Shown here: positions 1-7,799 of the stretch, piece by piece
Layout: every line of letters starts with the position of its first letter
Position numbering within the stretch: the first letter of the stretch is position 1
Source of the DNA: PVC group bacterium
GTDB lineage: Bacteria; Verrucomicrobiota; Kiritimatiellia; CAIKKV01; CAITUY01
Assembly: GCA_945870225.1 (NCBI GenBank)
Contig: CAMBRF010000021.1
Span: forward strand, 1-54,800
DNA: 54,800 nt
Direction of reading: 5' to 3'
The notes under the pieces: generated by a model
Seen by the model: only the letters and a program-made list of their open reading frames with translations
Told to the model about the DNA's origin: nothing
The model's database searches: none
Program-made: the position numbers and the translations under genes

Positions 1-513
1 TGATAAATTCAAAACTTATCCGTCCCCATCCGCGCTATCAGCGGTTCAAATGGCTATTCTTTTGTGAGAATCTGCCGAGGGGTAGGCAGAGGGTTTCGGA
101 ACGAGGCGAGACGCCTCGTCTACTTTGCGAGCTTCGCGGCTTTTGTAAAGAATTCTCTTCTCCGTATATTACTCCAGAACGGGTTGCGGGAATTTTGGCC
201 ACGGCTTGCCCGCTGGAGCCTTGGCGAAGGCGGGGACCCCGTGGACGAAATGCCCGCAACATTCTCTTCTGCTGGGTCTTCTCCGTGCCTCAGTGCCTCC
301 AGCCGCAGGCGGGTGGTGAATTTTCACTTGCGATTTGACTATCCTGTTATCCCGTCAAAATCCTCTTTTCCCTTCCTGCGGGTGGTGAATCTTCTCTTAA
401 TTTCCTCAATTTCCCCAATCAGTGGTGAAATCCTTCTTCAGGGGGTTGACAGGATTCGCAGGATGTTCAGAATGACGGGATACGGATCAGGTCTTTCAAT
501 ACACAGGAGCGTT
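1..513. other. Repeat-rich intergenic region
   Basis: No convincing gene is visible here. The longest open frame runs into the lipoprotein gene but has no ribosome site before position 505. Positions 74-317 are the right part of the structured repeat found complete at 5094 and 10401. Positions 379-433 hold a second fragment of its right flank, ending in the recurrent CAGTGGTGAA. Positions 446-480 carry a member of the GACAGGATT...AGGAT family that recurs at 3011, 5568, 10287 and 54687. Confidence 0.7.
74..317 (+). repeat. Structured repeat, copy 1 (left end missing)
   Basis: This segment matches the internal and right-hand parts of the complete copies at 5094-5486 and 10401-10842. It has the palindrome ACGAGGCGAGACGCCTCGT (about 102-120), the inverted pair GTTGCGGG / CCCGCAAC (about 183-262), and the right terminal arm ending GCGGGTGGT at 317. 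The left arm and the GTTGAACGAATT hairpin are absent or degraded. The exact left limit cannot be fixed by eye. Confidence 0.75.
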
Positions 514-1119
514 ATGATCACAAGACACATTGCCTTCAGTTTGATCGTTCTTGCCACAACCTTGACGCAAGGATGTCGTCATCCCGCCAGCACCAAAGCG
601 CCGGTTGCCGGTCCGCATGTGAGCCTGGTCACGGTTGGGAAGGTTGATCCCGTTCTGTCCACCCGTGTGGCCTTATGGATTGAGAATAATCTGGTGGCGG
701 TGGTCGACAAAGGCACCATGCCAATCAAGGCGCCCTACACTCTCGAAACCGTATGCGCGCAAGCCATCAAGGAGCGCGATCAGACTGCCTTGGCCACGGT
801 TGTCCTGGTGGGCGGGCTGACCAAGCATGGCCAGACGCACGGGTTTGTCTTTAATCGTATCGCCCTGGTTGATGTCGATATGCTGCACCCGACTGATGCG
901 AAGAAAAAAGGTTGGGAAGAACAATTTACGCGCCGGGTGGAGAAGGAGTCATTGGCCGGGGTGTCCTATGCGATGGGAATGCCAGCCTGTGTCTTTTCCC
1001 TGTGCGCCTTGAAACCGGCGGAGTCGATGGAGGAATTGGATGCCAAGGGCCGCAATCTTTGTCCTCCCTGCACCCAGAAAATGGAAGCCATTCTAGGCCA
1101 GAAACTCCCTCAGCCATAA
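514..1119 (+). CDS. Archaemetzincin-like lipoprotein lacking the HExxH active site
   Basis: The start ATG at 514 is preceded by AGGAG at 505-509. The product has 201 residues and opens with a hydrophobic segment ending LTQGC, so Cys21 is a likely lipidation site. The C-terminal part lines up with archaemetzincins (AmzA family, HExxHxxGxxxCx4CxMx~17CxxC). Gly155, Cys159, Cys164, the S-x-x-E-x-D-x-K-G stretch (171-179) and Cys183/Cys186 keep the family spacing. The catalytic pentapeptide is AGVSY (148-152) instead of HExxH, so both metal histidines and the catalytic glutamate are gone while the four-cysteine structural zinc site remains. The protein is therefore probably a non-enzymatic, membrane-anchored binding protein. 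The gene stands alone between repeat-filled spacers. The family match is by motif alignment from memory, strong in the last 60 residues and weaker before that. Confidence 0.72.
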   Translation: MITRHIAFSLIVLATTLTQGCRHPASTKAPVAGPHVSLVTVGKVDPVLSTRVALWIENNLVAVVDKGTMPIKAPYTLETVCAQAIKERDQTALATVVLVGGLTKHGQTHGFVFNRIALVDVDMLHPTDAKKKGWEEQFTRRVEKESLAGVSYAMGMPACVFSLCALKPAESMEELDAKGRNLCPPCTQKMEAILGQKLPQP

Positions 1120-1869
1120 GCGAAGAGGGATTTCATCACTGATCGGGGAAATGGAAGAAATAAAGAGAAGATTCACCACCCGCCTGCGGCTGGAGACACT
1201 GAGGCACAGAGAAGACCTGACAGAAGAGAATGTTGCGGGCATTTCGTCCACGTCAGGCCGTGGCCAAAATTCCCGCAACCCGTTCTGGAGTAAATACGGA
1301 GAGAAGAATTTTTACAAAAGCCGCGAAGTTCGCAAAGTAGACGAGGCGTCTCGCCTTGTTCTTTTATCCTGTTCGTGGGAAGAAGATTCACCACCCGCTT
1401 CGCCCGCCTGAGGCGGACAAGCTGGAGGCACTGAGGCACAGAGAATTGTTCGCCCCGAGAATTCCTCTGCCTGCCCCTCGAAACCCAAAGTGTTGAACGA
1501 ATTTCTCATGGGGCAGCGACTTTGTGGAGGCTGATCGTGATCATATTCAGTTTCAACCCCCATGATAAATTCGTTCAACATTTTCGCGGTGGGAGACGGG
1601 AAGAGGCGGGGATGATAAGGTATTCTCCGTGATAATTTCTCAGTGCCTCCTCTTCCTCTAGCGAAGCGGGTGGTGAATCCTCTCTTGCGACCTGAATATC
1701 CTGTAAATCCTGTCAAAATCCTCTTTTCCCATCCTGCGGGTGGTGAATCCTTCTCTTCTGGATTTCCCTCATTTCCCTAATCAGTGGTGAAATCTTATTA
1801 TCCCTGAATTGGGATTGTGTTTGCGGTCTTCAGCCTGCATCCTGAGCAATATCGAGGAACCAAATTGAG
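1120..1869. other. Repeat-rich intergenic region
   Basis: There is no supported gene here. The spacer is almost filled by an inverted copy of the structured repeat (1175-1674). It is flanked at 1131-1174 by the reverse complement of the repeat's usual right flank, and at 1675-1795 by further fragments (GTAAATCCTGTCAAAATCC and CAGTGGTGAA). Only about 1796-1869 is free of repeats. It should contain the promoter of the next gene, but no clear -35/-10 pair was recognised. Confidence 0.7.
1175..1674 (-). repeat. Structured repeat, copy 2 (inverted, 500 bp)
   Basis: This copy runs opposite to the others. Its ends are inverted relatives: ACCACCCGCCTGCGG... at 1175 and ...GCGAAGCGGGTGGT ending at 1674. 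Inside are the GTTGAACGAATT hairpin (1492-1582, two 22-nt arms with CATGGGG / CCCCATG at their inner ends), the AGACGAGGCGTCTCGCCT palindrome (about 1339-1357) and the GTTGCGGG / CCCGCAAC pair (about 1228-1282). An extra inner ACCACCCGCTTCGC block at about 1392 suggests the copy is composite. Confidence 0.8.
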
Positions 1870-3012
1870 ATGACGCCGAAACTTTCCTTGCACCGACTGG
1901 CCTGTTTCATCACGCCGCATGGCTTGGGTCATGCTGCCCGCGCGGCCGGCGTTTTGGCCGCTTTGCAAAAACGCCAGCCTGATATCAAGCTCACCCTCTT
2001 TACCACCGCTGCGGCTGACTTTTTTACCGCCTCAGGGTGCCGGAATGTCACGATTCATCCGGAAAGTCTCGATATCGGGTTTGTCCAACAAAGTGCCCTG
2101 GTGAAGGATATCCCCGAAACCGTGCGGCGGCTCGATGCCTTTTTGCCGTTCCCGGACGCCCTCATCCGCCGCCTGGCCGCTGAGGTGCACAAGGCCCGCT
2201 GCACGGCTCTGATCTGCGACATCGCCCCCCTCGGTATCGCCGTGGCACGTGCGGCGGGCATTCCCTCCATCCTCATTGAGAACTTCACCTGGGACAACCT
2301 CTACGAGCATTATGCGCCGCACTATCCGCGTCTGCAGGTCCACGCCGACCTGCTGCGCCAGTGGTTTTCTGCCGCCGATTTCCATATCCAGACGGAACCC
2401 GTCTGCCATCGGGTTGCTGCCGCCTTCGCCACGACCAGCCCGGTGACCCGTCCCCCAAAAACCGGGCCTGCGGCGATCCGCCGGGAGTTGGGGGTGGCGC
2501 CGGGCCGGAAGATGGTCTTGATCACCATGGGCGGAGTGTCGGAGCGGACGCCATTACTGGCCCACATGGCCCGGCGCGACGATCTGGTCTTTGTCGTCGC
2601 CTGGGGCGCGCCCGAACGACGTGTCAGAGGGAATGTGATCTGTCTGCCCCTGCGTTCGGCCTTCTATCATCCCGATCTCGTTCAGGCGGCTGACGCTGTG
2701 ATCGGCAAGCTGGGTTACAGCACCCTGGCGGAGGTCCATGGGTCAGGCGTCCCGTTTGGCTATATTTCCCGCCGGAACTATCCCGAGATGCCGGGGTTGA
2801 CCGCCTTTGTTGAACGCCATGTGGCGGGTCTGGAACTGCACGATGCCGATCTGGGGGCCGGGGTCGAACCCGACTTTATTGATCGCCTGCTGGCCTTGTC
2901 CCGCCGCCCCCCCGCGCCCGTGAATGGAGCGGATGAGATCGCAGCGTATATGTGCGGAGACGCCGGGGTCCCTCCCAAGATCCGGCCCCCTTTACAAAAC
3001 TCATCCTGTTAA
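1870..3012 (+). CDS. Glycosyltransferase-like protein (GT-B fold, MurG/arabinokinase-N type)
   Basis: The 380-residue product begins with the N-terminal Rossmann strand and the glycine-rich loop HGLGHAAR (about 18-25) seen in GT28/MurG-like enzymes and in the N-terminal domain of L-arabinokinases. The second half has the usual nucleotide-sugar domain pattern: a VLITMGGVSER strand-loop near residue 220 and an A-D-A-V-I-G-K-L-G-Y-S-T-L-A-E loop near 275-290, where sugar-donor recognition is expected. No signal peptide or membrane span is seen, so it is probably cytosolic. The donor and acceptor cannot be told. A weak GAGG lies upstream of the ATG. The gene stands alone before a repeat-containing spacer. 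Family confidence is good; the exact reaction is unknown. Confidence 0.65.
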   Translation: MTPKLSLHRLACFITPHGLGHAARAAGVLAALQKRQPDIKLTLFTTAAADFFTASGCRNVTIHPESLDIGFVQQSALVKDIPETVRRLDAFLPFPDALIRRLAAEVHKARCTALICDIAPLGIAVARAAGIPSILIENFTWDNLYEHYAPHYPRLQVHADLLRQWFSAADFHIQTEPVCHRVAAAFATTSPVTRPPKTGPAAIRRELGVAPGRKMVLITMGGVSERTPLLAHMARRDDLVFVVAWGAPERRVRGNVICLPLRSAFYHPDLVQAADAVIGKLGYSTLAEVHGSGVPFGYISRRNYPEMPGLTAFVERHVAGLELHDADLGAGVEPDFIDRLLALSRRPPAPVNGADEIAAYMCGDAGVPPKIRPPLQNSSC

Positions 3013-3094
3013 TCCTGTCCATCGATGTTAAATCCTCTTCGTGTAATGCGAGTCTGAGGAAACTGAACATGGATGGACAGGATGAACAGGATAA
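3011..3094. repeat. Dispersed AGGAT/ATCCT repeat unit, copy A
   Basis: The segment starts with AATCCTGTCCATCGATG and ends with GGACAGGATGAACAGGATAA, so its ends form an inverted pair. The middle (TCTTCGTGTAATGCGAGTCT) recurs as a reverse complement in the unit at 5568-5638. The end motifs recur at 54687-54720 and 54764-54786. It lies directly behind the stop of the upstream glycosyltransferase-like gene and could fold at the transcript end. Confidence 0.75.
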
Positions 3095-3130
3095 ATCCCA
3101 GCCATTGTAATGATGGATTTTCAAGGTAGA

Positions 3131-3150
3131 GCGCGCAGTCCCTTGCGCGC
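3131..3150. repeat. Short GCGCGCA/TGCGCGC palindrome
   Basis: A perfect 7-bp stem (GCGCGCA...TGCGCGC) with a 6-nt loop sits about 44 nt before the QueG-like gene. Hairpins with the same TGCGCGC core occur at 25917-25938 and 45866-45884, also intergenic. This suggests a small palindrome family rather than a dedicated terminator. Confidence 0.5.
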
Positions 3151-3193
3151 CTTCTTGTATGTGTGGGTGTCTGGATGATAGCCTGTCCTTGAT

Positions 3194-4114
3194 ATGACGC
3201 TCAAAGCACGAATCAAGGCACTCGCGGCCGAGGTGGGTTATGCCGCGTGCGGTATTGCCGGTACGGAGCCTTTTGAGGAATACCGCGCCGCCTTGCGGGA
3301 TCGCATCCATCGGTTCCCGGAGGCGGCGGAGTTGTACCGTGAGCTGGAGGGGCGTGTGGATCCCCGTGCCGTGGCACCCTGGGCCCGGGCGATTGTGGTG
3401 TGCGTGCGGCGTTACGGGAAATATGCGGTCCCGGAGGAACTGGTCGGGCATATCGGACGGAATTACCTGTGCGATCGGCGGATCAAGGACTGCCCGGACC
3501 ACGCGATGCCCAAAAAAATGAAAGCCGGCCTGGTTGGGTTGGGGGCGCGCGTGAAGACCGGCGGTGTCCCGGGCCGTGCGGCGGCCGTGCGGGCTGGTGT
3601 GGCGGGGTTCGGCCGGAATAACTTCGTATATGCCGAGGGATGCGGCTCGTGGATCAATATCGAGTCGTGGCTGATCGATGCCGAATTGGAACCGGATCTT
3701 CCTGCCCCGCCGGCTCCGTGTCCCGAAGGCTGCCAGGCCTGCCGTAACGCCTGTCCAACGGGTGCCCTGCAGGCGCCCTACGTCATGTGTCAGGATCGGT
3801 GTATTGCCTATCTCACGTTCGAAGCCCCGGCGCCGGTCGCCCCTGAACTGTGGGGCAGGATGGGGGCGTGGGTTTACGGGTGCGATGTATGCCAGCAGGT
3901 GTGCCCCATGAACAAGGGTAAGTGGGACCGGCGGGAACCCACGCCGTGGCTGGACGAGGTGTTGGACCGTCTCACACCCGCCGCCTTGGCCGCCATGGAC
4001 CAGGAGACGTACGAAAAGGTTGTCTACCCGCTGTTTGGATACATTCCCAAGGATAACCTGGCCCGCTGGCAGGCTAATGCACGGCGAGCGATGGAAGCGG
4101 GTAAGAGTGTGTGA
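3194..4114 (+). CDS. QueG-like (epoxyqueuosine reductase family) Fe-S protein
   Basis: The 306-residue product resembles epoxyqueuosine reductase, the cobalamin- and 4Fe-4S-dependent last enzyme of queuosine synthesis. It has a cysteine-rich ferredoxin-like pair: CQACRNACPTG near residues 180-190 and YGCDVCQQVCPMN near 231-243, the second very close to the QueG sequence. The family segment VDT-x-P-x-x-E-R...AGLGWxGKN appears as VKTGGVPGR...AGVAGFGRNN. The Asp proposed as the catalytic acid in QueG is therefore Lys121, and the usual ER pair is lost. A cobalamin-fold paralogue with another reductive role is as likely as true QueG. No other queuosine genes are near. It converges with tcdA, with only 65 nt between. 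Confidence 0.6.
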   Translation: MTLKARIKALAAEVGYAACGIAGTEPFEEYRAALRDRIHRFPEAAELYRELEGRVDPRAVAPWARAIVVCVRRYGKYAVPEELVGHIGRNYLCDRRIKDCPDHAMPKKMKAGLVGLGARVKTGGVPGRAAAVRAGVAGFGRNNFVYAEGCGSWINIESWLIDAELEPDLPAPPAPCPEGCQACRNACPTGALQAPYVMCQDRCIAYLTFEAPAPVAPELWGRMGAWVYGCDVCQQVCPMNKGKWDRREPTPWLDEVLDRLTPAALAAMDQETYEKVVYPLFGYIPKDNLARWQANARRAMEAGKSV

Positions 4115-4179
4115 TTAGCGGGGAGCTTGGAGGGCCGAGTGCCGAGCGGGAGAGGAAAGGGTGTGGGAGTTTGGGAGTG

Positions 4180-5001
4180 TTAGTTTGCCCGCCGCACGGC
4201 ATCCTGGATCACCAGGCCTGCCAGCATGAATCCGAATACGGCTGTGATATGCACGGCGGTGCCATTGATGCGGGTTTTCCGGGCGCACCAGTCCGGGTTT
4301 TCGGAATCGGGCTCGGGCGTTTTGGGGTGGGCATGGCTGCACGCGCAGTTTCCCGTGCCGCAGAGTGTCTCCGTGGCCGGGTCGAGGGGCGCTTCCTCGC
4401 TATAGACACAGAGGAAATCGGCGCTGGCCTTGCGACGGCCTAGCCGCTTGCGCACCATGCGGGCCAGGGGGCACATCTTGGTGTCGACCAGTTTTGCCAC
4501 CTTGATTTGGGTAGGATCCAGTTTCGCCCCCGCTCCCATTGAGGCATAGATGGTGACCCCGGCCTCCTGGCATTTTTGAACCAGCAGGACCTTGTTGCAC
4601 AGGCTGTCGATGGCATCGATGACGTAGTCGAAGGATCGCAGGTCGAACTGGTCGGCGGTGCGTTCGTTGTAAACCATCTGGCGGGCGTGGATGGTGGCCT
4701 GCGGGTTGATTTCGAGCAGGCGTTTGCGGAGTTCGTCCACTTTCGGGCTTCCGACATTCAGGGCCGTAGCCTGAAGTTGACGGTTGACGTTGGTGGAGCA
4801 GACGACATCCGAATCCACTATCGTCAGGTGTTCAACACCTGAGCGGATCAGGGATTCGGCGGTCCAGCTTCCGACCCCGCCCACGCCGAACACCGCCACA
4901 TGCAGGGTTCCCAGACGGTCCATGGCCGGTTTGCCAACCAGCATGGTCGTGCGATGGAACAGGTGTCCCCGGCAGGGCTTGCTAATGGGAGAGTGGGTCA
5001 T
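4180..5001 (-). CDS. tcdA: tRNA threonylcarbamoyladenosine dehydratase (TcdA/CsdL family)
   Basis: An E1-like adenylating enzyme of 273 residues that cyclises t6A37 of ANN-decoding tRNAs. The ATP site GVGGVGS is at residues 39-45, followed by a DSDxV acidic strand and an NVNRQ loop, the standard ThiF/MoeB/TcdA arrangement. The YVIDAIDS strand and the C-terminal MLAGLVIQDAV helix also fit TcdA. The start at 5001 was chosen because the family begins about 40 residues before the glycine loop. The upstream in-frame ATG at 5082 would add 27 unrelated residues. No strong ribosome site is seen. It is monocistronic and convergent with the QueG-like gene. Both neighbours touch tRNA anticodon-loop modification, which may be coincidence. 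Confidence 0.85.
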   Translation of the reverse strand: MTHSPISKPCRGHLFHRTTMLVGKPAMDRLGTLHVAVFGVGGVGSWTAESLIRSGVEHLTIVDSDVVCSTNVNRQLQATALNVGSPKVDELRKRLLEINPQATIHARQMVYNERTADQFDLRSFDYVIDAIDSLCNKVLLVQKCQEAGVTIYASMGAGAKLDPTQIKVAKLVDTKMCPLARMVRKRLGRRKASADFLCVYSEEAPLDPATETLCGTGNCACSHAHPKTPEPDSENPDWCARKTRINGTAVHITAVFGFMLAGLVIQDAVRRAN

Positions 5002-5093
5002 GGCGAGCAAGGCTAGAAGAAAAGAGCCGCGGTCGTCAACGTCGTAGTAGCTCTTGAAAATCAATACATGAGCCGCCAACAAAAGAAATCTCT

Positions 5094-5486
5094 ACCACCC
5101 GCTTCGCTAGAGGAAGAGGAGGCACAGAGAAGTTAACACGGAGAATGCCTGATCCTCACGCCCACGAAGAACGTTGAACGAATTTATCATGGGGCTTGAT
5201 CCTTAATATGATCCTGGTTTGGTTCCATTGAGTCGCTGCCCCATGAGAAATTCGTTCAACACTTGGGTTTTGAGGGGCAGACAGAGGGTTTCTCGGCGGG
5301 AACGAGGCGAGACGCCTCGTCTACTTTGCGAACGTCGCGGCTTTTGTAGAAAATTCTTTTCTCCGTATCTTACTCCAGAACGGGTTGCGGGAATTTTGGC
5401 CACGGCCTGACGTGGACGAAATGCCCGCAACATTCTCTTCTGCCAGGTCTTCTCTGTGCCTCGGTGTCTCAAGCGAAGCGGGTGGT
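5094..5486 (+). repeat. Structured repeat, copy 3 (complete, 393 bp)
   Basis: A complete unit. The left arm starts ACCACCCGCTTCGCTAGAGG at 5094 and the right arm ends AAGCGAAGCGGGTGGT at 5486; the two are imperfect inverted repeats that also share the inner CACAGAGAAG / CTTCTCTGTG. Between them lie the GTTGAACGAATT hairpin (about 5173-5262), the ACGAGGCGAGACGCCTCGT palindrome (about 5304-5322) and the GTTGCGGG / CCCGCAAC pair (about 5384-5432). Its left flank (from 5071) and right flank (to about 5564) also match copy 4, so the duplicated unit is larger than the inverted ends. Confidence 0.85.
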
Positions 5487-5567
5487 GAATCTTCTCTTAA
5501 TTTCTTCAATTTCCCCGATCAGTGGTGAATCTTGGCTGATTCGTCAGCAGTTTTGACTGCCAATGGA

Positions 5568-5638
5568 TTATCCTGTTCATCCTGTCTATCGATGTTCAGT
5601 TTCCCCAGACTCGCATTACACGAAGAGGATTAAACATC
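5568..5638. repeat. Dispersed AGGAT/ATCCT repeat unit, copy B (inverted)
   Basis: This is the near-exact reverse complement of most of the unit at 3011-3094, with the same GACTCGCATTACACGAAGAG core and the TTATCCTGTTCATCCTGTC end. The two copies face each other across the QueG-like/tcdA pair, so they form an inverted pair roughly 2.5 kb apart. Confidence 0.75.
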
Positions 5639-5755
5639 AATTCTTTCGGGGAATTTTTGACAGGATTAACTGGATATTCAGAATAATGAGATTTGGCGTG
5701 TTTCACATGAGGCATTCGGTTATGATTTAGAGACGTTCATTGTAGAGGAGAAGGT

Positions 5756-7111
5756 GTGGATCCAGTTGTTGTCCCTCGTGAGAGTCATTCGCTAAGCCGC
5801 CAAAACATCAGTCAAGAGGCGTTGAGGGTTCTGTACGGCCTTAAAGAGGCCGGTTATGTTGCCTATATTGCCGGCGGCGGGGTCCGGGACCTTCTGATTG
5901 GCCGCAAGCCTAAGGATTTTGATGTGGTCACCGACGCCACGCCCAATGAAGTTCGCCGTGTGTTCCGCAATTGCCGGCTGATCGGGCGCCGGTTCCGGCT
6001 CGCCCATGTCTTCTTCGGTCAGACGATCATCGAAGTAGCCACCTTCCGGTCCGATCAGACCCCGGATGAGGCGGACGAAGCCCAAAACGGTGTGCACCAT
6101 GTGACCAGCGATGACGGGGTGATCGTCCGGGACAATGTGTTTGGAACACCGGATCAGGATGCCCGGCGTCGTGATTTCACCGTCAATGCCCTTTTCTACA
6201 ACATTCGCGATTACTCCGTGATTGACTATGTGGGCGGGTTGGCTGATTTGCAGGCGCGGGTCATGCGGTTCATTGGCGATCCGGTGGTCCGCTGCGTCGA
6301 GGATCCCGTGCGGATGATCCGGGCCGTCCGATTTGCGGCGGCATTGGGATTCACGTTTGAGCCCCTGACCGAGCAGGCCATCCGGGCCGAGAGCGGCAAG
6401 CTGGCGTTGGCCAACCGGTCCCGTCTTTACGAGGAAGTTCAGAAGTTGTTTTTCTGCGGGGCGGCGCAACGGGCGTACGAACTGTTGCGCGATTTCGGCC
6501 TGTTCGAGATTTTATTCCCCGAAATGGGTTCATGGCTGGGACCGAAGTCGGGGACTCCACCCTGTCGGCGGATCAGCGAAGCCCTGCGGCAGGTGGACGA
6601 GTGGCGGCAGGCGGGGCGCGATGTGTCGCCGGCCCTGTTGTTTGCCGTGATGTTTGGCGGGATGCACGAGGCGCGGGCCGGCGAGATGACGGCGCAGGGG
6701 CAGCACCGCGGTCTGGCGCTGCATTCGGTGACGCTGGAACATTTTGGCGGGCTGACCGACCGGGTGCAGGTGCCCAAGATGGTGCGTTACCGGTCGGCGG
6801 AAATCCTGGCGTCGCAGCCGCGTTTAACCGCTGAAGGCGGGAAGCGCGCCAAGCCCTTGACGACGCGCGCCTTTTTCCCTGAAGCCGTCGCCTATCTGGA
6901 GTTCACGGTGCGGCTCACGGGTGAACACCGCGAAGCGCTGGAGTATGTCCGAACGCTGCCGTGGGAACCCTCGCCCGAGCACGATTTTGTGCCGGGCCGC
7001 GGGCGTGACCGGCGGCCGGGTGGTGGGCGGCGTGGTCGCCGAGGAAAGTCCTTCCGGGCACCCCGTGGCGAAGCAGGGGGCACTCCGGACACGGGCGGCG
7101 GAGACGCGTAG
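5756..7111 (+). CDS. pcnB: Poly(A) polymerase / CCA-adding-type nucleotidyltransferase (PcnB)
   Basis: A template-independent nucleotidyltransferase that adds 3' A tails to RNA and promotes decay. The head motif GGGVRDLLIG with K-x-x-DFDVVTDATP (about 39-62) carries the catalytic aspartates. RRFRLAHV with IEVATFR (about 78-97), the RRRDFTVNALFYN element and the EDPVRMIRAVRFAA neck motif follow in order. The HV/EVATFR signature points to PcnB rather than tRNA CCA-transferase. The start is GTG at 5756, with GAGGAG six bases upstream. The 451-residue protein ends in a Gly/Arg-rich basic tail, as PcnB proteins often do for RNA binding. The next gene starts directly after its stop. Confidence 0.85.
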   Translation: MDPVVVPRESHSLSRQNISQEALRVLYGLKEAGYVAYIAGGGVRDLLIGRKPKDFDVVTDATPNEVRRVFRNCRLIGRRFRLAHVFFGQTIIEVATFRSDQTPDEADEAQNGVHHVTSDDGVIVRDNVFGTPDQDARRRDFTVNALFYNIRDYSVIDYVGGLADLQARVMRFIGDPVVRCVEDPVRMIRAVRFAAALGFTFEPLTEQAIRAESGKLALANRSRLYEEVQKLFFCGAAQRAYELLRDFGLFEILFPEMGSWLGPKSGTPPCRRISEALRQVDEWRQAGRDVSPALLFAVMFGGMHEARAGEMTAQGQHRGLALHSVTLEHFGGLTDRVQVPKMVRYRSAEILASQPRLTAEGGKRAKPLTTRAFFPEAVAYLEFTVRLTGEHREALEYVRTLPWEPSPEHDFVPGRGRDRRPGGGRRGRRGKSFRAPRGEAGGTPDTGGGDA

Positions 7112-7777
7112 GTGGGGGAGGCGTACCCATGTCCTCTCTGCGGGGCGGCCGCCGTTTTTTCGATTCAACTTCCTGTCCGGCCCGTTTATGCGTGCCCGCA
7201 GTGCGACTTGAAATTTGTTCCCGAGCCGTGGCAGGTGACGCTGGAGCGGGAGCGGGCTCGATATGAACTCCATCGCAACCGTCTCGAGGATGAAGGGTAT
7301 GTGCGCTTCCTCCAGCCTGTAGTGACCTGCCTGGTGCGCCAGCTCCGGGCCGGTGGTGCGGCTAATCCGTCCCCTCCCTTCGCCCGCATTCTGGACTTCG
7401 GGTCAGGGCCGACACCGGTGCTGGTTGAACTTCTCCGCCGGGAGGGATTTGAGTCTTGGGCGTACGATCCCTTTTTTGCGCCCGGAACCGATCTCAGCCA
7501 GCCCTTTGATGCGGTGGTTTCCACCGAAACCTTCGAGCATTTTCGGCGGCCTCGCGCGGAGCTCGATCGTATTGCGGGACTGCTCCGCCCCGGCGGCCTG
7601 CTGGTGGTGATGTCGGCGTTATGGCAGCCGGGCCAGGACTTCCGGACATGGTCCTATGCCAACGACGAGACCCACATCGCGTTCTACTCCGTCGCCACCT
7701 TCCGTTTCATCGCGTCGACCTGGGGGCTGCGCATCATCGAGACCAACGGCAAAGACCTGGCCGCATTCAGTAAGTAG
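7112..7777 (+). CDS. Zinc-ribbon class I SAM methyltransferase
   Basis: The 221-residue product starts with a CPLC...CPQC zinc ribbon (about 7-31), then a helical linker. A Methyltransf_11/23-type Rossmann domain follows, with motif I ILDFGSGPTP (about 90-99), an acidic strand end YDPFF, the VSTETFEHF post-motif and the LLRPGGLLVVMS strand. The substrate is unknown; this ribbon-plus-methyltransferase layout occurs in uncharacterised small-molecule or protein methyltransferases. It is probably co-transcribed with pcnB: its GTG start lies immediately after the pcnB stop with no spacer, and a GGCGGAG inside pcnB could serve as ribosome site. Confidence 0.75.
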   Translation: MGEAYPCPLCGAAAVFSIQLPVRPVYACPQCDLKFVPEPWQVTLERERARYELHRNRLEDEGYVRFLQPVVTCLVRQLRAGGAANPSPPFARILDFGSGPTPVLVELLRREGFESWAYDPFFAPGTDLSQPFDAVVSTETFEHFRRPRAELDRIAGLLRPGGLLVVMSALWQPGQDFRTWSYANDETHIAFYSVATFRFIASTWGLRIIETNGKDLAAFSK

Positions 7778-7799
7778 CATCCCCTGGATATCTTAATCG

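Larger units (their letters stand above)
5002..5755. other. Repeat-rich intergenic region
   Basis: This is the divergent spacer between tcdA and pcnB. Its leftmost part must carry the tcdA promoter. From about 5071 it holds the complete structured repeat copy 3 with both flanks (to about 5564), then the inverted AGGAT/ATCCT unit (5568-5638) and another GACAGGATTAAC motif (about 5658). The last 80 nt before pcnB are free of repeats and end in GAGGAG at 5744-5749. No small gene is supported. Confidence 0.7.
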
